64,000 bases of DNA from CAVVAL01 sp963742725 (GCA_963742725.1 CAVUMX010000003.1:682001-746000), one strand, 5' to 3'; counted from the stretch's first letter, positions 32,622-41,730 are shown. The notes: generated by a model not told the origin, from the sequence alone. Translations and numbers: made by a program.

Positions 32622-34175
32622 ATGCCAGTCACGCTCACGGAGCTCGTCCGGCAGCCCTCTCTCGGGCTGGCGGTGGTGGCTGGCCAGGAGGCGCTCGGCC
32701 GCGAGATCTCGTGGGTCCACACCAGCGAGCTGCTGGACCCGACGCCCTACCTGAAGGGCGGCGAGTTCCTCCTCTCGGTGGGCCTCTGGCTCCCGCCCGC
32801 CGCCGCGAGCGCCGGGCACGTGCTCGCCTACGTCGACCGGCTCGACAGCGCAGGCGTCGCCGGCCTCGGCTTCGGGATCGGCCTGACCCATGCCGTCGTG
32901 CCGTCGGTGCTGGTGGACGCGGCGGACCAGCGTGGCTTCCCGCTCCTCCAGGTACCGGAGGAGACGCCGTTCATCGCGATCAGCCGCAAGGTCTGGGAAG
33001 TGCTCGCGGCCGACCAGTACGCCGGTGCCACCCACGCCTCGCAGACGCAGCAGGAGCTGACGCGGGCGGCTGTGGCGTCGGGCGCGGCGGGGCTGGTGCG
33101 CCGGATCGCCGAGCGCCTGGACGGCTGGGCCGTGCTGCTGGACGCCGCCGGCGCGGTCGAGCACGCCGCGCCGGCGGGTGCGGCGCGGCAGGGTCCGTGG
33201 CTCGCGCAGGAGCTGGAACGCCTTCGCGACGTGACCAACCCGGTCAGCGCCACGCTGTCCGTGGACGGTGACCAGATCGTCGTCCAGTCGCTGCGGCCGG
33301 GGCGGCGCACCCGCGGCTTCCTCGCCGTCGGCACCCACCACCGCCCGACGCCCGAGCAGCGGGCCGTCCTGGACACGGCCGTCTCGCTGCTCACGCTCAT
33401 GCTGGCCCAGGCCAGCGCGTTGCGCAGCGCCGAGTCGCACCTGCGCACCACGATCTTCGACCTCCTCACGACGGGCGAACTCGAACGCGGCGCCCGCCTG
33501 GCCGGCGACCTGTGGGGCGGGCTGCCGCACGAGCCGCTGCGGCTGCTCCTGGTCGCCGGACCGCCGCCCGCCCTGGACGAGCTGGTGGAGATCGTCGACG
33601 CCGCGTCCGCCGCGTCGGGGGAGCGGGTGTTCTTCGCGTACGTCGGCGACCGGGTGGCCGTCGTCCACTCCGCGCACGGCCGGATGCGGAGCCGGATCCT
33701 CACCACGGCCGCCGCCCGGCGCCTCACGACCGGCGAGTCGTCCCTGGCGGACCTCGCCGACCTGGGCCGCGCCCAGCGCGAGGCGGACCAGGCCCTGCAC
33801 GCGGGCGTCCGCGCCGACCGCCGGTACACGGGCTTCGCCGACATCGGCGCGTCCGGGCTGCTCGCGCTGCTGGACACGCCGCAGGCGACGGCGTTCGCCG
33901 AGTCGCTGCTGCGTCCGCTGGTCGACCACGACTCCGCCGGCCGCGGCGACCTGCTCCGCTCGCTGGGCACCTGGCTGGAGCACAACGGACAGTGGGACGC
34001 CGCCGCGGCCGCGCTCGGCGTCCACCGGCACACCCTCCGGCACCGGATGCGCCGGGTCGAGGAACTGCTCAGCCGCGACCTCGGCGTGACCGCCGTCCGC
34101 GTGGAGCTGTGGACCGCTACCCGCCTGTACATCGAGCAGCGGGGTACGCCGCCAGGTCCAACCCAGGCGCCGTGA
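32622..34175 (+). CDS. PucR-family transcriptional regulator
   Basis: 517 residues. N-terminal purine-catabolism/PucR sensor domain (about 5-125; LVRQPSLGLAVVAG, WVHTSELLDPTPYLKGGEFLLSVG), a GAF-like middle (about 150-270), and the C-terminal PucR helix-turn-helix (LRSLGTWLEHNGQWDAAAAALGVHRHTLRHRMRRVEELLSRDL broken here at residues about 450-495). Such regulators often activate purine, amine or GABA catabolism. Divergent from the amine oxidase operon and 52 bases upstream of the decarboxylase gene, so it probably controls both. Confidence 0.92.
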   Translation: MPVTLTELVRQPSLGLAVVAGQEALGREISWVHTSELLDPTPYLKGGEFLLSVGLWLPPAAASAGHVLAYVDRLDSAGVAGLGFGIGLTHAVVPSVLVDAADQRGFPLLQVPEETPFIAISRKVWEVLAADQYAGATHASQTQQELTRAAVASGAAGLVRRIAERLDGWAVLLDAAGAVEHAAPAGAARQGPWLAQELERLRDVTNPVSATLSVDGDQIVVQSLRPGRRTRGFLAVGTHHRPTPEQRAVLDTAVSLLTLMLAQASALRSAESHLRTTIFDLLTTGELERGARLAGDLWGGLPHEPLRLLLVAGPPPALDELVEIVDAASAASGERVFFAYVGDRVAVVHSAHGRMRSRILTTAAARRLTTGESSLADLADLGRAQREADQALHAGVRADRRYTGFADIGASGLLALLDTPQATAFAESLLRPLVDHDSAGRGDLLRSLGTWLEHNGQWDAAAAALGVHRHTLRHRMRRVEELLSRDLGVTAVRVELWTATRLYIEQRGTPPGPTQAP

Positions 34176-34227
34176 CGGGACAGCATGGACTATTGCTGGT
34201 GGGACGGCCCGCGCTTACGTTCCGGAC

Positions 34228-35580
34228 ATGCACAGCGTCAACGCTGACACCGAGATGATGATCCGGTCCGTGCTGGCCTACGCGGAGAACCGGCTGCGGC
34301 TCGACCCGGTGCCGCTCGACCAGGGCTCCCGCGATCCGGCGGAGCTGGCGACGATCACCAAGGGCCTGCTCAACGACCACGGCACGAATCCGGACCAGGT
34401 GCTCGGCGTCTACGCGTCCATGCTGGCGCCGGCCGTCATCTCGGCGGACAGCCCACGCTTCCTGGGGTTCATCCCGGCGGCGCCCACGAAGGCGTCCCTG
34501 CTGTTCGACATGCTCGTCTCGTGCGCCTCGATCCAGGGCATCTCGTGGCTGGAGGCCGCCGGCGCCATCCACGCCGAGAACGAGGTCCTGCGGCTGATCG
34601 CCGACCGTGCCGGGCTGCCCGCCTCGGCAGGCGGGTGCTTCGTCTCCGGCGGGTCGGCGGGAAACCTGTCGGCGCTCGCCGTCGCGCGGGAGACGGCGAA
34701 GGGTCGCTCCTCGGACGTGCGCAGGTGGCGCGTGGCCGTGGGCACCGACGCCCACTCCTCGATCGTGAACACCCTCAAGATGCTGGAGATGGACGCGCTC
34801 ACCGTCGAGACCGAGGACCACCAGCTCACCGGCGTCGCGTTGCGCGCGGCGATCAAGGCCGACGGCGACCCCGGCTCGATCGCGGCGGTCGTGGCGACGT
34901 CCGGGACGACGAACGCCGGCATCGTCGACGACCTGGCCGGCGTGGCCGACGTCGCCCGCGAGCACGGCCTCTGGTTCCACGTGGACGGCGCGTACGGCGG
35001 GTCCGGCCTGTTCGCGCCGAGCATCCGGCACAAGTACGACGGGATCGAGCACGCCGACTCGTTCATCGTCGATCCGCACAAGTGGATGTTCGCGCCGTTC
35101 GACTGCGCCGCGCTGCTCTACCGCGACCCGGCGCTCGCCCGGCAGGTCCACACCCAGGACGCGTCGTACCTCGACGTGATCCACGACAAGCCGGGGGAGT
35201 GGAACCCGACCGACTACGCCTACCACCTGACGCGGCGGGCGCGCGGCCTGCCGCTGTGGTTCTCGCTGGCCGTCCACGGCGTGCAGGCCTACACCGACGC
35301 GATCGAGACGGCGATCCGGCTGGCTCAGGAGACCGCCGCCGAGATCCGTACCCGCCCGTACCTTGAACTGATCCGCGAACCGGACCTCGGCGTCGTGCTG
35401 TTCCGCCGCACCGGCTGGAAGGCCGGGCAGTACACCGGCTGGGCCGACGCGCTGCTGCGTGACCAGGTGGCGTTCATCCCACCGTCCGCGTGGGAGGGCG
35501 AGACCGTGGCGCGGTTCGCTTTCCTGCACCCGCACACGCCGATGTCACTGGTCGGCGAGATCCTCGACCGGATGGCGTGA
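34228..35580 (+). CDS. PLP-dependent aromatic-L-amino-acid decarboxylase family protein
   Basis: 450 residues. Fold-type I group II decarboxylase. Seen: SWLEAAGAIHAENEVLRLIA near 108, GGSAGNLSAL near 148, HSSIVNTLKML near 180, TSGTTNAGIVDDL near 228, HVDGAYGG near 250, and the PLP-binding Lys in VDPHKWMFAPFDCA (near residue 285). Removes CO2 from an aromatic amino acid (Tyr, Phe, Trp or Dopa) to give the amine. Together with the divergent copper amine oxidase and aldehyde dehydrogenase it would complete amino acid to amine to aldehyde to acid. The start lacks an obvious ribosome site. Confidence 0.9.
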   Translation: MHSVNADTEMMIRSVLAYAENRLRLDPVPLDQGSRDPAELATITKGLLNDHGTNPDQVLGVYASMLAPAVISADSPRFLGFIPAAPTKASLLFDMLVSCASIQGISWLEAAGAIHAENEVLRLIADRAGLPASAGGCFVSGGSAGNLSALAVARETAKGRSSDVRRWRVAVGTDAHSSIVNTLKMLEMDALTVETEDHQLTGVALRAAIKADGDPGSIAAVVATSGTTNAGIVDDLAGVADVAREHGLWFHVDGAYGGSGLFAPSIRHKYDGIEHADSFIVDPHKWMFAPFDCAALLYRDPALARQVHTQDASYLDVIHDKPGEWNPTDYAYHLTRRARGLPLWFSLAVHGVQAYTDAIETAIRLAQETAAEIRTRPYLELIREPDLGVVLFRRTGWKAGQYTGWADALLRDQVAFIPPSAWEGETVARFAFLHPHTPMSLVGEILDRMA

Positions 35581-35590
35581 AAGACGCTCG

Positions 35591-35620
35591 GTGCCGCCGA
35601 CCAATAGTGGCCGGCGGCAC
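35591..35620. terminator. Bidirectional terminator hairpin
   Basis: Perfect 9-bp stem GTGCCGCCG (35591-35599) / CGGCGGCAC (35612-35620) with a 12-base loop, between the ends of the convergent decarboxylase and small secreted protein genes. Confidence 0.75.
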
Positions 35621-35634
35621 CTCCGGGAATTCAA

Positions 35635-36000
35635 TTAGCAGAGCGTCCGTCGCTCGGATTCGAGAGTCCTGTGCGTCGCGCGCGTCACGGTGTAGTAGTT
35701 CCCGTGGCCCCAATCACTGCACCAGGCGGTCGCGGTCACCGGACTCGTGTACCGGGGGCAGCAGGCGACCCGCTGGTCCCACCAGCCGGGGATGTCCTTC
35801 CAGATTTCCACGGTGACGGCCTCCGAACCACAGCCGCCGATTCCGATGATGACATTGCCGTTCGTGTACGGGGGATAGGCGTACGGCTCGTATCCGCCGC
35901 AGGGGGCCTCAGCTGGACCGATGGCCGCCGCCGAAGAGGCGGTGCCGCCGAGAAGGACCAGGGCGAGGACGGTGGACAAGAGAACCAATAGCTTACGCAT
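35635..36000 (-). CDS. Small secreted Cys-rich protein of unknown function
   Basis: 121 residues. Signal peptide (about 1-25; MRKLLVLLSTVLALVLLGG, cleavage near SAAA). The mature part is about 95 residues with six Cys (PCGGY, GGCGSE, VACCPRY, TAWCSDW, TLC at the very end), suggesting three disulfides, and many Tyr/Trp. No family is recognised. Solitary gene ended by the hairpin at 35591. Confidence 0.75.
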   Translation of the reverse strand: MRKLLVLLSTVLALVLLGGTASSAAAIGPAEAPCGGYEPYAYPPYTNGNVIIGIGGCGSEAVTVEIWKDIPGWWDQRVACCPRYTSPVTATAWCSDWGHGNYYTVTRATHRTLESERRTLC

Positions 36001-36422
36001 CAGGGCTCCATTCGTCGGTAGTCGCGTGTCGCGGCCTCGTCGTCAATGGGCCCATGAGGTGATCGCCGCTACCAAGCGCGATCAAGCTAGCAGGCACGAA
36101 TTGCACGTGAATACGATATTGCGTGAATTTGCAATACGAATTGCGCGAATCGGCAAGTTGCCGCCTGGTCGACCGCCGACCGTAGAAATCCAACCCCGTG
36201 CCGATGCAGAGGGCACCTGACGTGCCTTGCGTTGACGTGGCGGAAGGTCACCGTCGCGAGCCGGTCCCAGGAGTGATTTCCTCAACGGTGGCCCTGGTAC
36301 TCCCGACACCTGCGACGGCGAAGCGGGAACTGACGCCGCGACCAACTGCGAGGCTCTCGCGAACGTCCCGTAACACCGGCGACGGCGCGGCGGCCGGGGC
36401 TCGGCCGCCGCGCCGGGACCGG
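36001..36422. other. 422-bp intergenic region with an AT-rich, repetitive core
   Basis: No convincing gene. Bases about 36090-36160 are unusually AT-rich for this genome and contain repeated variants of a GAATTGC / GCAATTC-like core: ACGAATTGCACGTGAAT, ATTGCGTGAATTTGC, ACGAATTGCGCGAAT. These may be overlapping binding sites or the promoter of the small secreted protein. The remaining part (36190-36422) is ordinary high-GC sequence with overlapping open frames that are not gene-like. Confidence 0.5.
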
Positions 36423-37382
36423 TCAGCCGGTCCGGAAGAGCTGTCCCCGGACGGCACCGCCGGGGAAGTCGGCGTTGTGCAGGTTGACGTAGTAGCCGCC
36501 CGGCCGCGCGGCGATCTGCCGCCCGAGCTTCTTGTCGACCGTGCTGGTACCCGCGAGGCCGACGATCGTCGGCGGTACGGCCCCGGCGAACAGGCCCACC
36601 ACGATCGGTCCGTTCACCCCGAGCTGTCCGGTGTGGACGTGACCGGCCACCGGCGGTGCGATGCCGCCGAACAGGAGCCCGTACGAGACCTGGCCGTGGC
36701 GGATCCGCAGGAACGCCGCCGCGTGACCGTCGGGGTCGGCGGCCGGTACCTCCTGGCCGCCGTCGCAGAGCGCGGCGAGCGATCCGTCGCGGAACGGCGC
36801 GAGCAGGTCCACGCCGCGCGTCAGGGCGCGGAGCTGGCCGCGGATCGCGCCGCCCGGGAACGCCGGGTTGTGCAGGTTGACGTAGTAGCCGGCCGGGTTG
36901 GCGCGGATCGCCGCGGCGTTCTCTTCCGTCGTGGTGGCGCACCCGGTGGCCGTGTGGACCCCGGCCGGCATCGCGCCGGCGAAGAACCCGACGACGATCC
37001 GGCCGTTGGCGCCCGCGGCGCCGACGTGGATGTGGCCGGCGGTCGGCGCGTCGATCCGCGCCCAGCCGGAGGTGAAGCAGACCTGCGTGCCCTGCATCCT
37101 GACCACGGTCTTGCCGCGGCCGTCAGGATCCGCGGGCGGTACCTCGTTGCTGCCCCGGAGATCGGCGGCGAGGTACGCGACGCCGGTACTCGGGGCGGGG
37201 TCCGAGCCCCCGCCGGCAGGTGCGGCGTGGGTGCCGTGATGGACGCCGGCATGGGTGCCGGCGTGGACGCCGCCCCCGGTGTCACTGTGGGCGTCGCCTC
37301 GGGCGGTCGCCGAGCTCGCCGTGGCGAGCGTGAGGGCGGTCGTCGCCGTGACGGCGAGCAGTAGGAGCGTCCGATTGCGCAT
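36423..37382 (-). CDS. Secreted protein with two CHRD domains
   Basis: 319 residues. Signal peptide (about 1-28), then a His/Gly-rich segment (HAGTHAGVHHGTHAAPAGGG, about 35-60) that could bind metal, then two CHRD domains (about 68-190 and 195-319). Each has the family pattern: LRGSNEVPPADPDGRG / CDGGQEVPAADPDGHA near the start, AGHIHVG / AGHVHTG in the middle, and GYYVNLHNPAFPGGAIRGQL / GYYVNLHNADFPGGAVRGQL at the end. CHRD domains are beta-rich modules of secreted proteins, related in name to vertebrate chordin; bacterial function unknown. Monocistronic. Confidence 0.9.
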   Translation of the reverse strand: MRNRTLLLLAVTATTALTLATASSATARGDAHSDTGGGVHAGTHAGVHHGTHAAPAGGGSDPAPSTGVAYLAADLRGSNEVPPADPDGRGKTVVRMQGTQVCFTSGWARIDAPTAGHIHVGAAGANGRIVVGFFAGAMPAGVHTATGCATTTEENAAAIRANPAGYYVNLHNPAFPGGAIRGQLRALTRGVDLLAPFRDGSLAALCDGGQEVPAADPDGHAAAFLRIRHGQVSYGLLFGGIAPPVAGHVHTGQLGVNGPIVVGLFAGAVPPTIVGLAGTSTVDKKLGRQIAARPGGYYVNLHNADFPGGAVRGQLFRTG

Positions 37383-37517
37383 GGGTGCCTCCCCTTGCGA
37401 GTAGTGGCGCGCGCTGGTTCGGAACATGCCCATCCATCCACCGCGCGTGGCCGGGGTCAAGGGCGACCGGCGCACGATTTCTCCCGATTCATCCAGGCGG
37501 AAAGAAGCAGAGGCGAA

Positions 37518-38006
37518 TCAGGTCCCGGCGAAGTAGGTTGCGGCGACGCGGGTGTGCAGCGGGAACGCCAGCTCGGCCGGGCCGGTCAACAGCTCCCATC
37601 CGGACGTCTCGTCCGTCGCCACCGCCGCCGGGAGCGCCGAGGCGGTCGTGGGCGGCAGGAGGCCGAACACGAGCAGCGTCCCGTCGGGCGCGCTGAGGGC
37701 GTCGAACAGCGTGACCGAGCCAGCGTCCGCGACGATGCCGGTCTCCTCGCGCAGTTCCCGCACGGCGGCGGCCTGCCACGACTCGCCGTGGTCGACGAAC
37801 CCGCCCGGCAGCGCGAGGAACCCCCGCCGCGGTTCGACGTCGCGCCGCACCACCACGAGCGCGCCGTCGACGGGCACCAGCACGACCGCGACGGGTACGG
37901 GGTTGAGGTAGCTGACCCGCGCACACCCGCCGCAGTGCCGGGGCCAGCGCTGACCCGCCGCGAACGCGACGCCGCAGTATGAACAGTGCGAGTTCCGCTC
38001 CACCAT
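37518..38006 (-). CDS. NUDIX hydrolase with N-terminal zinc ribbon
   Basis: About 162 residues. An N-terminal zinc-ribbon (CSYCGVAF, then RHCGGCARVSYLNP) precedes a NUDIX domain with the complete box GGFVDHGESWQAAAVRELREETGI split here over residues 69-92. This NudC-like layout hydrolyses nucleoside diphosphates linked to another moiety, for example NADH or capped RNA ends, but short members may have other substrates. The ATG at 38006 was chosen; a GTG six bases upstream is also possible. Divergent from the PPOX gene. Confidence 0.85.
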   Translation of the reverse strand: MVERNSHCSYCGVAFAAGQRWPRHCGGCARVSYLNPVPVAVVLVPVDGALVVVRRDVEPRRGFLALPGGFVDHGESWQAAAVRELREETGIVADAGSVTLFDALSAPDGTLLVFGLLPPTTASALPAAVATDETSGWELLTGPAELAFPLHTRVAATYFAGT

Positions 38007-38070
38007 GCGCACACGCTAGCGACGCGCGCCAGTCGCCATACTGGGCCGATGGAGCCGACAGCCGAACTAC

Positions 38071-38526
38071 TTGAGGTTTCCCACCGGGTACGGCACGCCG
38101 TCCAAGCCCCTGGCCTGGGCGACGGTCCGCGACAAGTTGACGGCGGCCGAACAGTACTGGCTCGGGACCACCCGGCCGGACGGGCGACCGCACGTGGTGC
38201 CCGTCGACGGCCTGTGGGTCGACGACGCGTGGTACTTCGGCGGCGCGCCGGCGACCGTCCACCAGCGGAACCTGCGCGATAACCAGACGGTCGCGATGCA
38301 CCTGCCCGACCCGATGGCCGCCGTCATCGCGGAAGGTACGGCGGAGTGGGTCGTGCCGGGCGACGACGAGAAGCGGGCCCTCGCCCAGGCGTTCAAGGCC
38401 AAGTACGCCAAGTACGGCTACCCGGACAACCCTGACCAGTACGCGCACGGCACCTGGCGCCTCCGCCCGACGGTGGTCCTGGCCTGGGAACGCCTGGACA
38501 AGGACGCCACCCGCTTCCGCTTCTAG
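38071..38526 (+). CDS. Pyridoxamine 5'-phosphate oxidase-fold (F420/FMN-binding) protein
   Basis: 151 residues of the PNPOx-like split beta-barrel family: RDKLTAAEQYWLGTTRPDGRPHVVPVDGLWVDD near residues 20-52, ATVHQRNLRDNQTVAMHL, AVIAEGTAEWV, and a C-terminal VLAWERLDKDATRFRF. Members bind flavin or F420 and act as reductases or oxidases of small substrates. The start is uncertain: TTG at 38071 has no ribosome site, while an ATG at 38049 in another frame encodes MEPTAELL, which would join the family N-terminus neatly if one base were removed near 38071. A small frameshift is therefore possible. Ends four bases into the convergent glycosidase gene. Confidence 0.75.
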   Translation: MRFPTGYGTPSKPLAWATVRDKLTAAEQYWLGTTRPDGRPHVVPVDGLWVDDAWYFGGAPATVHQRNLRDNQTVAMHLPDPMAAVIAEGTAEWVVPGDDEKRALAQAFKAKYAKYGYPDNPDQYAHGTWRLRPTVVLAWERLDKDATRFRF

Positions 38527-40457
38527 ACCACCCGGACCGTGGCGGTGGCGCCGGGGGTGACCGTGACCGGGGCGTACGTGTAGGTCACGCCGTCGACGAC
38601 CTTGGTCCGGCCCGGCTGCGCTACGCCGTTGACCTCCAGCCGCGGGTGCTGCCCGAGGAACCGTGCCTCCCACGTGTACGCGCTGCTGGACGACCGGTTG
38701 GTGAGCTTGCTGCTGGTCTGTCCGTCATGGCGGACCGTCACGGAATCCGGCCCGACCGGGATGTCGGCGACCTGGAGCCAGCCGATGGCGCCGGGCAGCC
38801 GGGACAGCGTCGTCACGGTGCGGGCCGGCGCGTCGGGCGTGACGCCCATCAGCCCCTCGACGGTCTGGCTGACCAGCGTGAACGGCACCTCCGGGTAGTC
38901 GCCGTTGAGACCCTGCCGGCTGACCGCGTGCGCGGCGTCGCGCTTGTCGTACACGTCCTGCATCCACTTCCACGCGGTCTCGTTGCGGTTGTGGCGGAAG
39001 AACGTGTCGGGCAGGTAGGAGACGGCCTCGATGTTCGACGGGCGGCCGCTGCCGGACGCCTGGGCGTCGATGTAGTCGAGGTAGGCCTCGTTGCGGGTGC
39101 CGGCGTCGACGATCCCCTTCATCGGCATGAACCAGCTGTTCTCCTTGCCCCAGCCGGTGAGCGGCGCACCGTCCACGTTGTACGCGCGTACGAACTCCGC
39201 GCTGCCCGGCTTGCGGCTCCACGTGTCGTTGAAGTACCGCTTCAGGGCGTCGGCGCGGGCGTCGGCCTCGGCGGCGCCGCAGTCGGCGCACTTGTCGCGC
39301 GCCAGCGCGGCCAGCGCCCGGTACGCCTGGTACTGGGCGCCGATCGCGTCGCCGGCCTCCGCCAGCCGCTCGTTGCCCTGCTCGTTGTAGCTGGCGGCAC
39401 CGGCGAAGATGCCCTGGCCGGTGCCCTCGGCGACGTCGTTGTCGATCCTGGTGTCGTGCAGCCCGACGAACTCGTTCGTGGCGTGCCGGTAGTAGTCCCA
39501 GAACACCGGGTCGTCGACGTAGGAGCGGTCGCCCGTCCAGCGGTAGGCGGCGTTCGCCTTCTCGACCAGCTCGAACGTGGCCGGCACCTCCCGGACGAAG
39601 TTCGTCGTGCTCTTGTAGTCGATGCTCAGGTACGTGGCGGCGTCGAAGTTGAACGCCCACACCGGGTAGTACTTGTGCTGCGCGGTCGCCGACTTCGCGA
39701 ACGAGCGGAGCATGGTCTTGTTCTCGACGTCCATGCCGAGGAGGTGGGCACCGCTGACCTGGTGGGCGAAGTCGCGGGAGTAGTAGCCGCTGCGGTGCGC
39801 GTACCCGGCCCAGTACGTCGAGGCGTAGGTGGCGTCGCCGGTGCCGGCGGGCTGGCGCTCGTCCACGTTGACCCGGCCGGTCACGCCGGCCTGGTGGGAC
39901 CAGCTGCCGGCCTTCGCCTTCGACCAGTCGAACATCGCCACGATCTTCGCGTTCGACGACGTGACGCTCGGGTTGGCGCGCGCACCGGGGGAGACCATGA
40001 CGTCGTCGGCGTTGACCCAGCTCGCCCCGCTTCCGAACACGATCTCCAGCCGGTCGCCCTGCGTCACCGCGACATTCGAGATCGTGAACCGCGAGTACGT
40101 GGACCGGGACGGCAACGTGATCGAGCCCGCCGCGGCGCCGTTGCGGGTCACGGCGAAGGTGCCGTTCGCGCCGCCCGTGGAGATCCACGCCGACACCGTG
40201 TACCTCCCGGTCGTGGGCACGGTGACCGCTTGGCGGACGCTCTTGCCGGCGCCGGAGTCCAGGTAGATCAGTCGGGTGCCGCCGTGCGGTCGGTTGGTGG
40301 CCACGCCGGTCCCGGCGGTGAACGTCCACCCGGTCGTGCCCTGCTCCCAGCCCGGGTTGACGACGACGAGCGGTCCCGCCGCCTCGGCGGCGCTCGCCGG
40401 GAACACGGCGAGCGAGGCGATCAGGGCCGTGACGGCTAACAGGGGTCGGTACCTCAT
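38523..40457 (-). CDS. Secreted six-hairpin-type glycosidase-like protein with N-terminal CBM
   Basis: 644 residues. Signal peptide (1-26; ends AAEAA), an N-terminal beta-sandwich carbohydrate-binding-like domain (about 28-150; NPGWEQGTTGWTF, TVPTTGRYTVSAWIST, VFGSGASWVNADDVMVS), then a mainly helical region with (alpha/alpha)6-barrel character (WAFNFDAATYLSIDYKST, DPVFWDYYRHATNEFVGL, GWGKENSWFMPMKG, SNIEAVSYLPDTFFRHNR) and a beta-sandwich tail. Probably acts on an extracellular polysaccharide or oligosaccharide; the CAZy family is not identified. Its ATG overlaps the LacI stop (ATGA), so both are in one operon, facing the GH95-like gene. Confidence 0.75.
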   Translation of the reverse strand: MRYRPLLAVTALIASLAVFPASAAEAAGPLVVVNPGWEQGTTGWTFTAGTGVATNRPHGGTRLIYLDSGAGKSVRQAVTVPTTGRYTVSAWISTGGANGTFAVTRNGAAAGSITLPSRSTYSRFTISNVAVTQGDRLEIVFGSGASWVNADDVMVSPGARANPSVTSSNAKIVAMFDWSKAKAGSWSHQAGVTGRVNVDERQPAGTGDATYASTYWAGYAHRSGYYSRDFAHQVSGAHLLGMDVENKTMLRSFAKSATAQHKYYPVWAFNFDAATYLSIDYKSTTNFVREVPATFELVEKANAAYRWTGDRSYVDDPVFWDYYRHATNEFVGLHDTRIDNDVAEGTGQGIFAGAASYNEQGNERLAEAGDAIGAQYQAYRALAALARDKCADCGAAEADARADALKRYFNDTWSRKPGSAEFVRAYNVDGAPLTGWGKENSWFMPMKGIVDAGTRNEAYLDYIDAQASGSGRPSNIEAVSYLPDTFFRHNRNETAWKWMQDVYDKRDAAHAVSRQGLNGDYPEVPFTLVSQTVEGLMGVTPDAPARTVTTLSRLPGAIGWLQVADIPVGPDSVTVRHDGQTSSKLTNRSSSSAYTWEARFLGQHPRLEVNGVAQPGRTKVVDGVTYTYAPVTVTPGATATVRVV

Positions 40458-41458
40458 GGGGACGCCTCTCGGGAGGAAGGCGGCGGCGCGGTGGAGGACC
40501 GCACCACCAGTTCAGGGCTGAAGAGCAGCTCGCCGGACGGCACCTCGCGGTTGGTCACGAGGGCCACGACCGCTCGCGCGACCTCCTTCGCGAGCCGGTC
40601 GGTCGGCTGCCGGACCGTCGTGAGTGGAGGGTCGACGAACTCGGTGATCATCGTGCCGTCGTAGCCGACCACCGAGACGTCGCCGGGCACCGAGCGACCT
40701 GCCCGGCGGGCGCCCCGGATCGCGCCGAGGGCCATGTAGTCGCTGGCGGCGACGATCGCCGTGACGCCCTGGTCGAGCAGCACCGCCGCCGCGGACTGGC
40801 CGCCCTCCACCGTGTACACCTGCCGGACCACCGGCGCGTCGGGGAGCCCGCGCCGGTCCAGCGCCGCCAGGAACCCCCGCACGCGGCGCTCGGCCGGACG
40901 GTTGCCGCGCGGGCCGGCGGCCATGCCGATCCGCCGGTGGCCGAGCCCATACAGGTGGTCGACGGCGATCTCGGCGGCGAGCGCGTCGTCGCTGGAGAAG
41001 ACCGGTGCCTCGTGCCCGTCGAAACCGCCGTTGACCCCGACGAACGGGATCCGGCGGGACGCGAGCACCTGGTAGGTCTCGGGGTCGGCGTTGTCGACGG
41101 TGTTGCTGGCGGACAGGAACACCACCGCGGCGATCCCGTGGTCGGCGAGCGCGGTGACGAACTCGCGTTCCTGGACGCCGCCGGGCAGCGCCGGGCAGAC
41201 GACGCCCCGGAGGCCGTGCGGTGCGAGGGCGGCCTCGGTCAGCTCGGCGACCTCGGCGAAGAACGGATTGGACAGCCAGGGCGTGATCATCGCGACGATC
41301 TGGCCGCGGTTGGCCGGCTCGTACCCGAGTTCGGTCATGGCCTGCTCGACTGCGTCACGGGTGCGGCCGGCGACGCCGGGGCGCCGGTTCACGACCCGGC
41401 TGACGGTCGCCTCGCTGACCTGGGCACGGGCGGCGACCTCCGTGATGCCGACCTTCAT
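40454..41458 (-). CDS. LacI-family transcriptional regulator
   Basis: 334 residues. N-terminal helix-turn-helix (ITEVAARAQVSEATVSRVVNRRPGVAGRTRDAVEQAM broken here at residues about 4-40) and a periplasmic-binding-protein-like sugar-sensing domain (IVAMITPWLSNPFFAEVAELTE; VGVNGGFDGHEAPVFSSDD; YGLGHRRIGMAAGPRGNRPAERRVRGF; GAIRGARRAGRSVPGDVSVVGYD). It most likely represses the two secreted glycosidase genes on either side until their oligosaccharide is present. A perfect inverted repeat GTTGAAA-AC-TTTCAAC lies 42 bases upstream of its start, between it and the GH95-like gene. Confidence 0.93.
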   Translation of the reverse strand: MKVGITEVAARAQVSEATVSRVVNRRPGVAGRTRDAVEQAMTELGYEPANRGQIVAMITPWLSNPFFAEVAELTEAALAPHGLRGVVCPALPGGVQEREFVTALADHGIAAVVFLSASNTVDNADPETYQVLASRRIPFVGVNGGFDGHEAPVFSSDDALAAEIAVDHLYGLGHRRIGMAAGPRGNRPAERRVRGFLAALDRRGLPDAPVVRQVYTVEGGQSAAAVLLDQGVTAIVAASDYMALGAIRGARRAGRSVPGDVSVVGYDGTMITEFVDPPLTTVRQPTDRLAKEVARAVVALVTNREVPSGELLFSPELVVRSSTAPPPSSREASP

Positions 41459-41499
41459 CCGCAGAAAGTAACAATCGGGCAATCTGCTTGCAATACTTC

Positions 41500-41515
41500 G
41501 TTGAAAACTTTCAAC
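41500..41515. promoter_or_regulatory. LacI operator candidate
   Basis: Perfect 7-base inverted repeat GTTGAAA (41500-41506), AC, TTTCAAC (41509-41515) in the 272-base region between the divergent LacI and GH95-like starts. Compact, centrally symmetric palindromes of this kind are typical LacI-family sites. Confidence 0.75.
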
Positions 41516-41730
41516 GCCGCCTGGGCTCTCGCCGTTGCGACCGGTGGGATCGCGCGGTCAGGCTTCACGATCCGACCGGTCGCAGCGGGCGGGCCCTTCA
41601 CGATGCGGGCGGCAGCCGGTACGGTCGAGAGCCGTAGAGATCGGATGTATGGCCCCTTATGGTTCCCGGCTTGCCCCGACCACCCCGATAGGCCGGGTCG
41701 CAAGCTCCGACGACTTGCGAGGTCAGCTCG

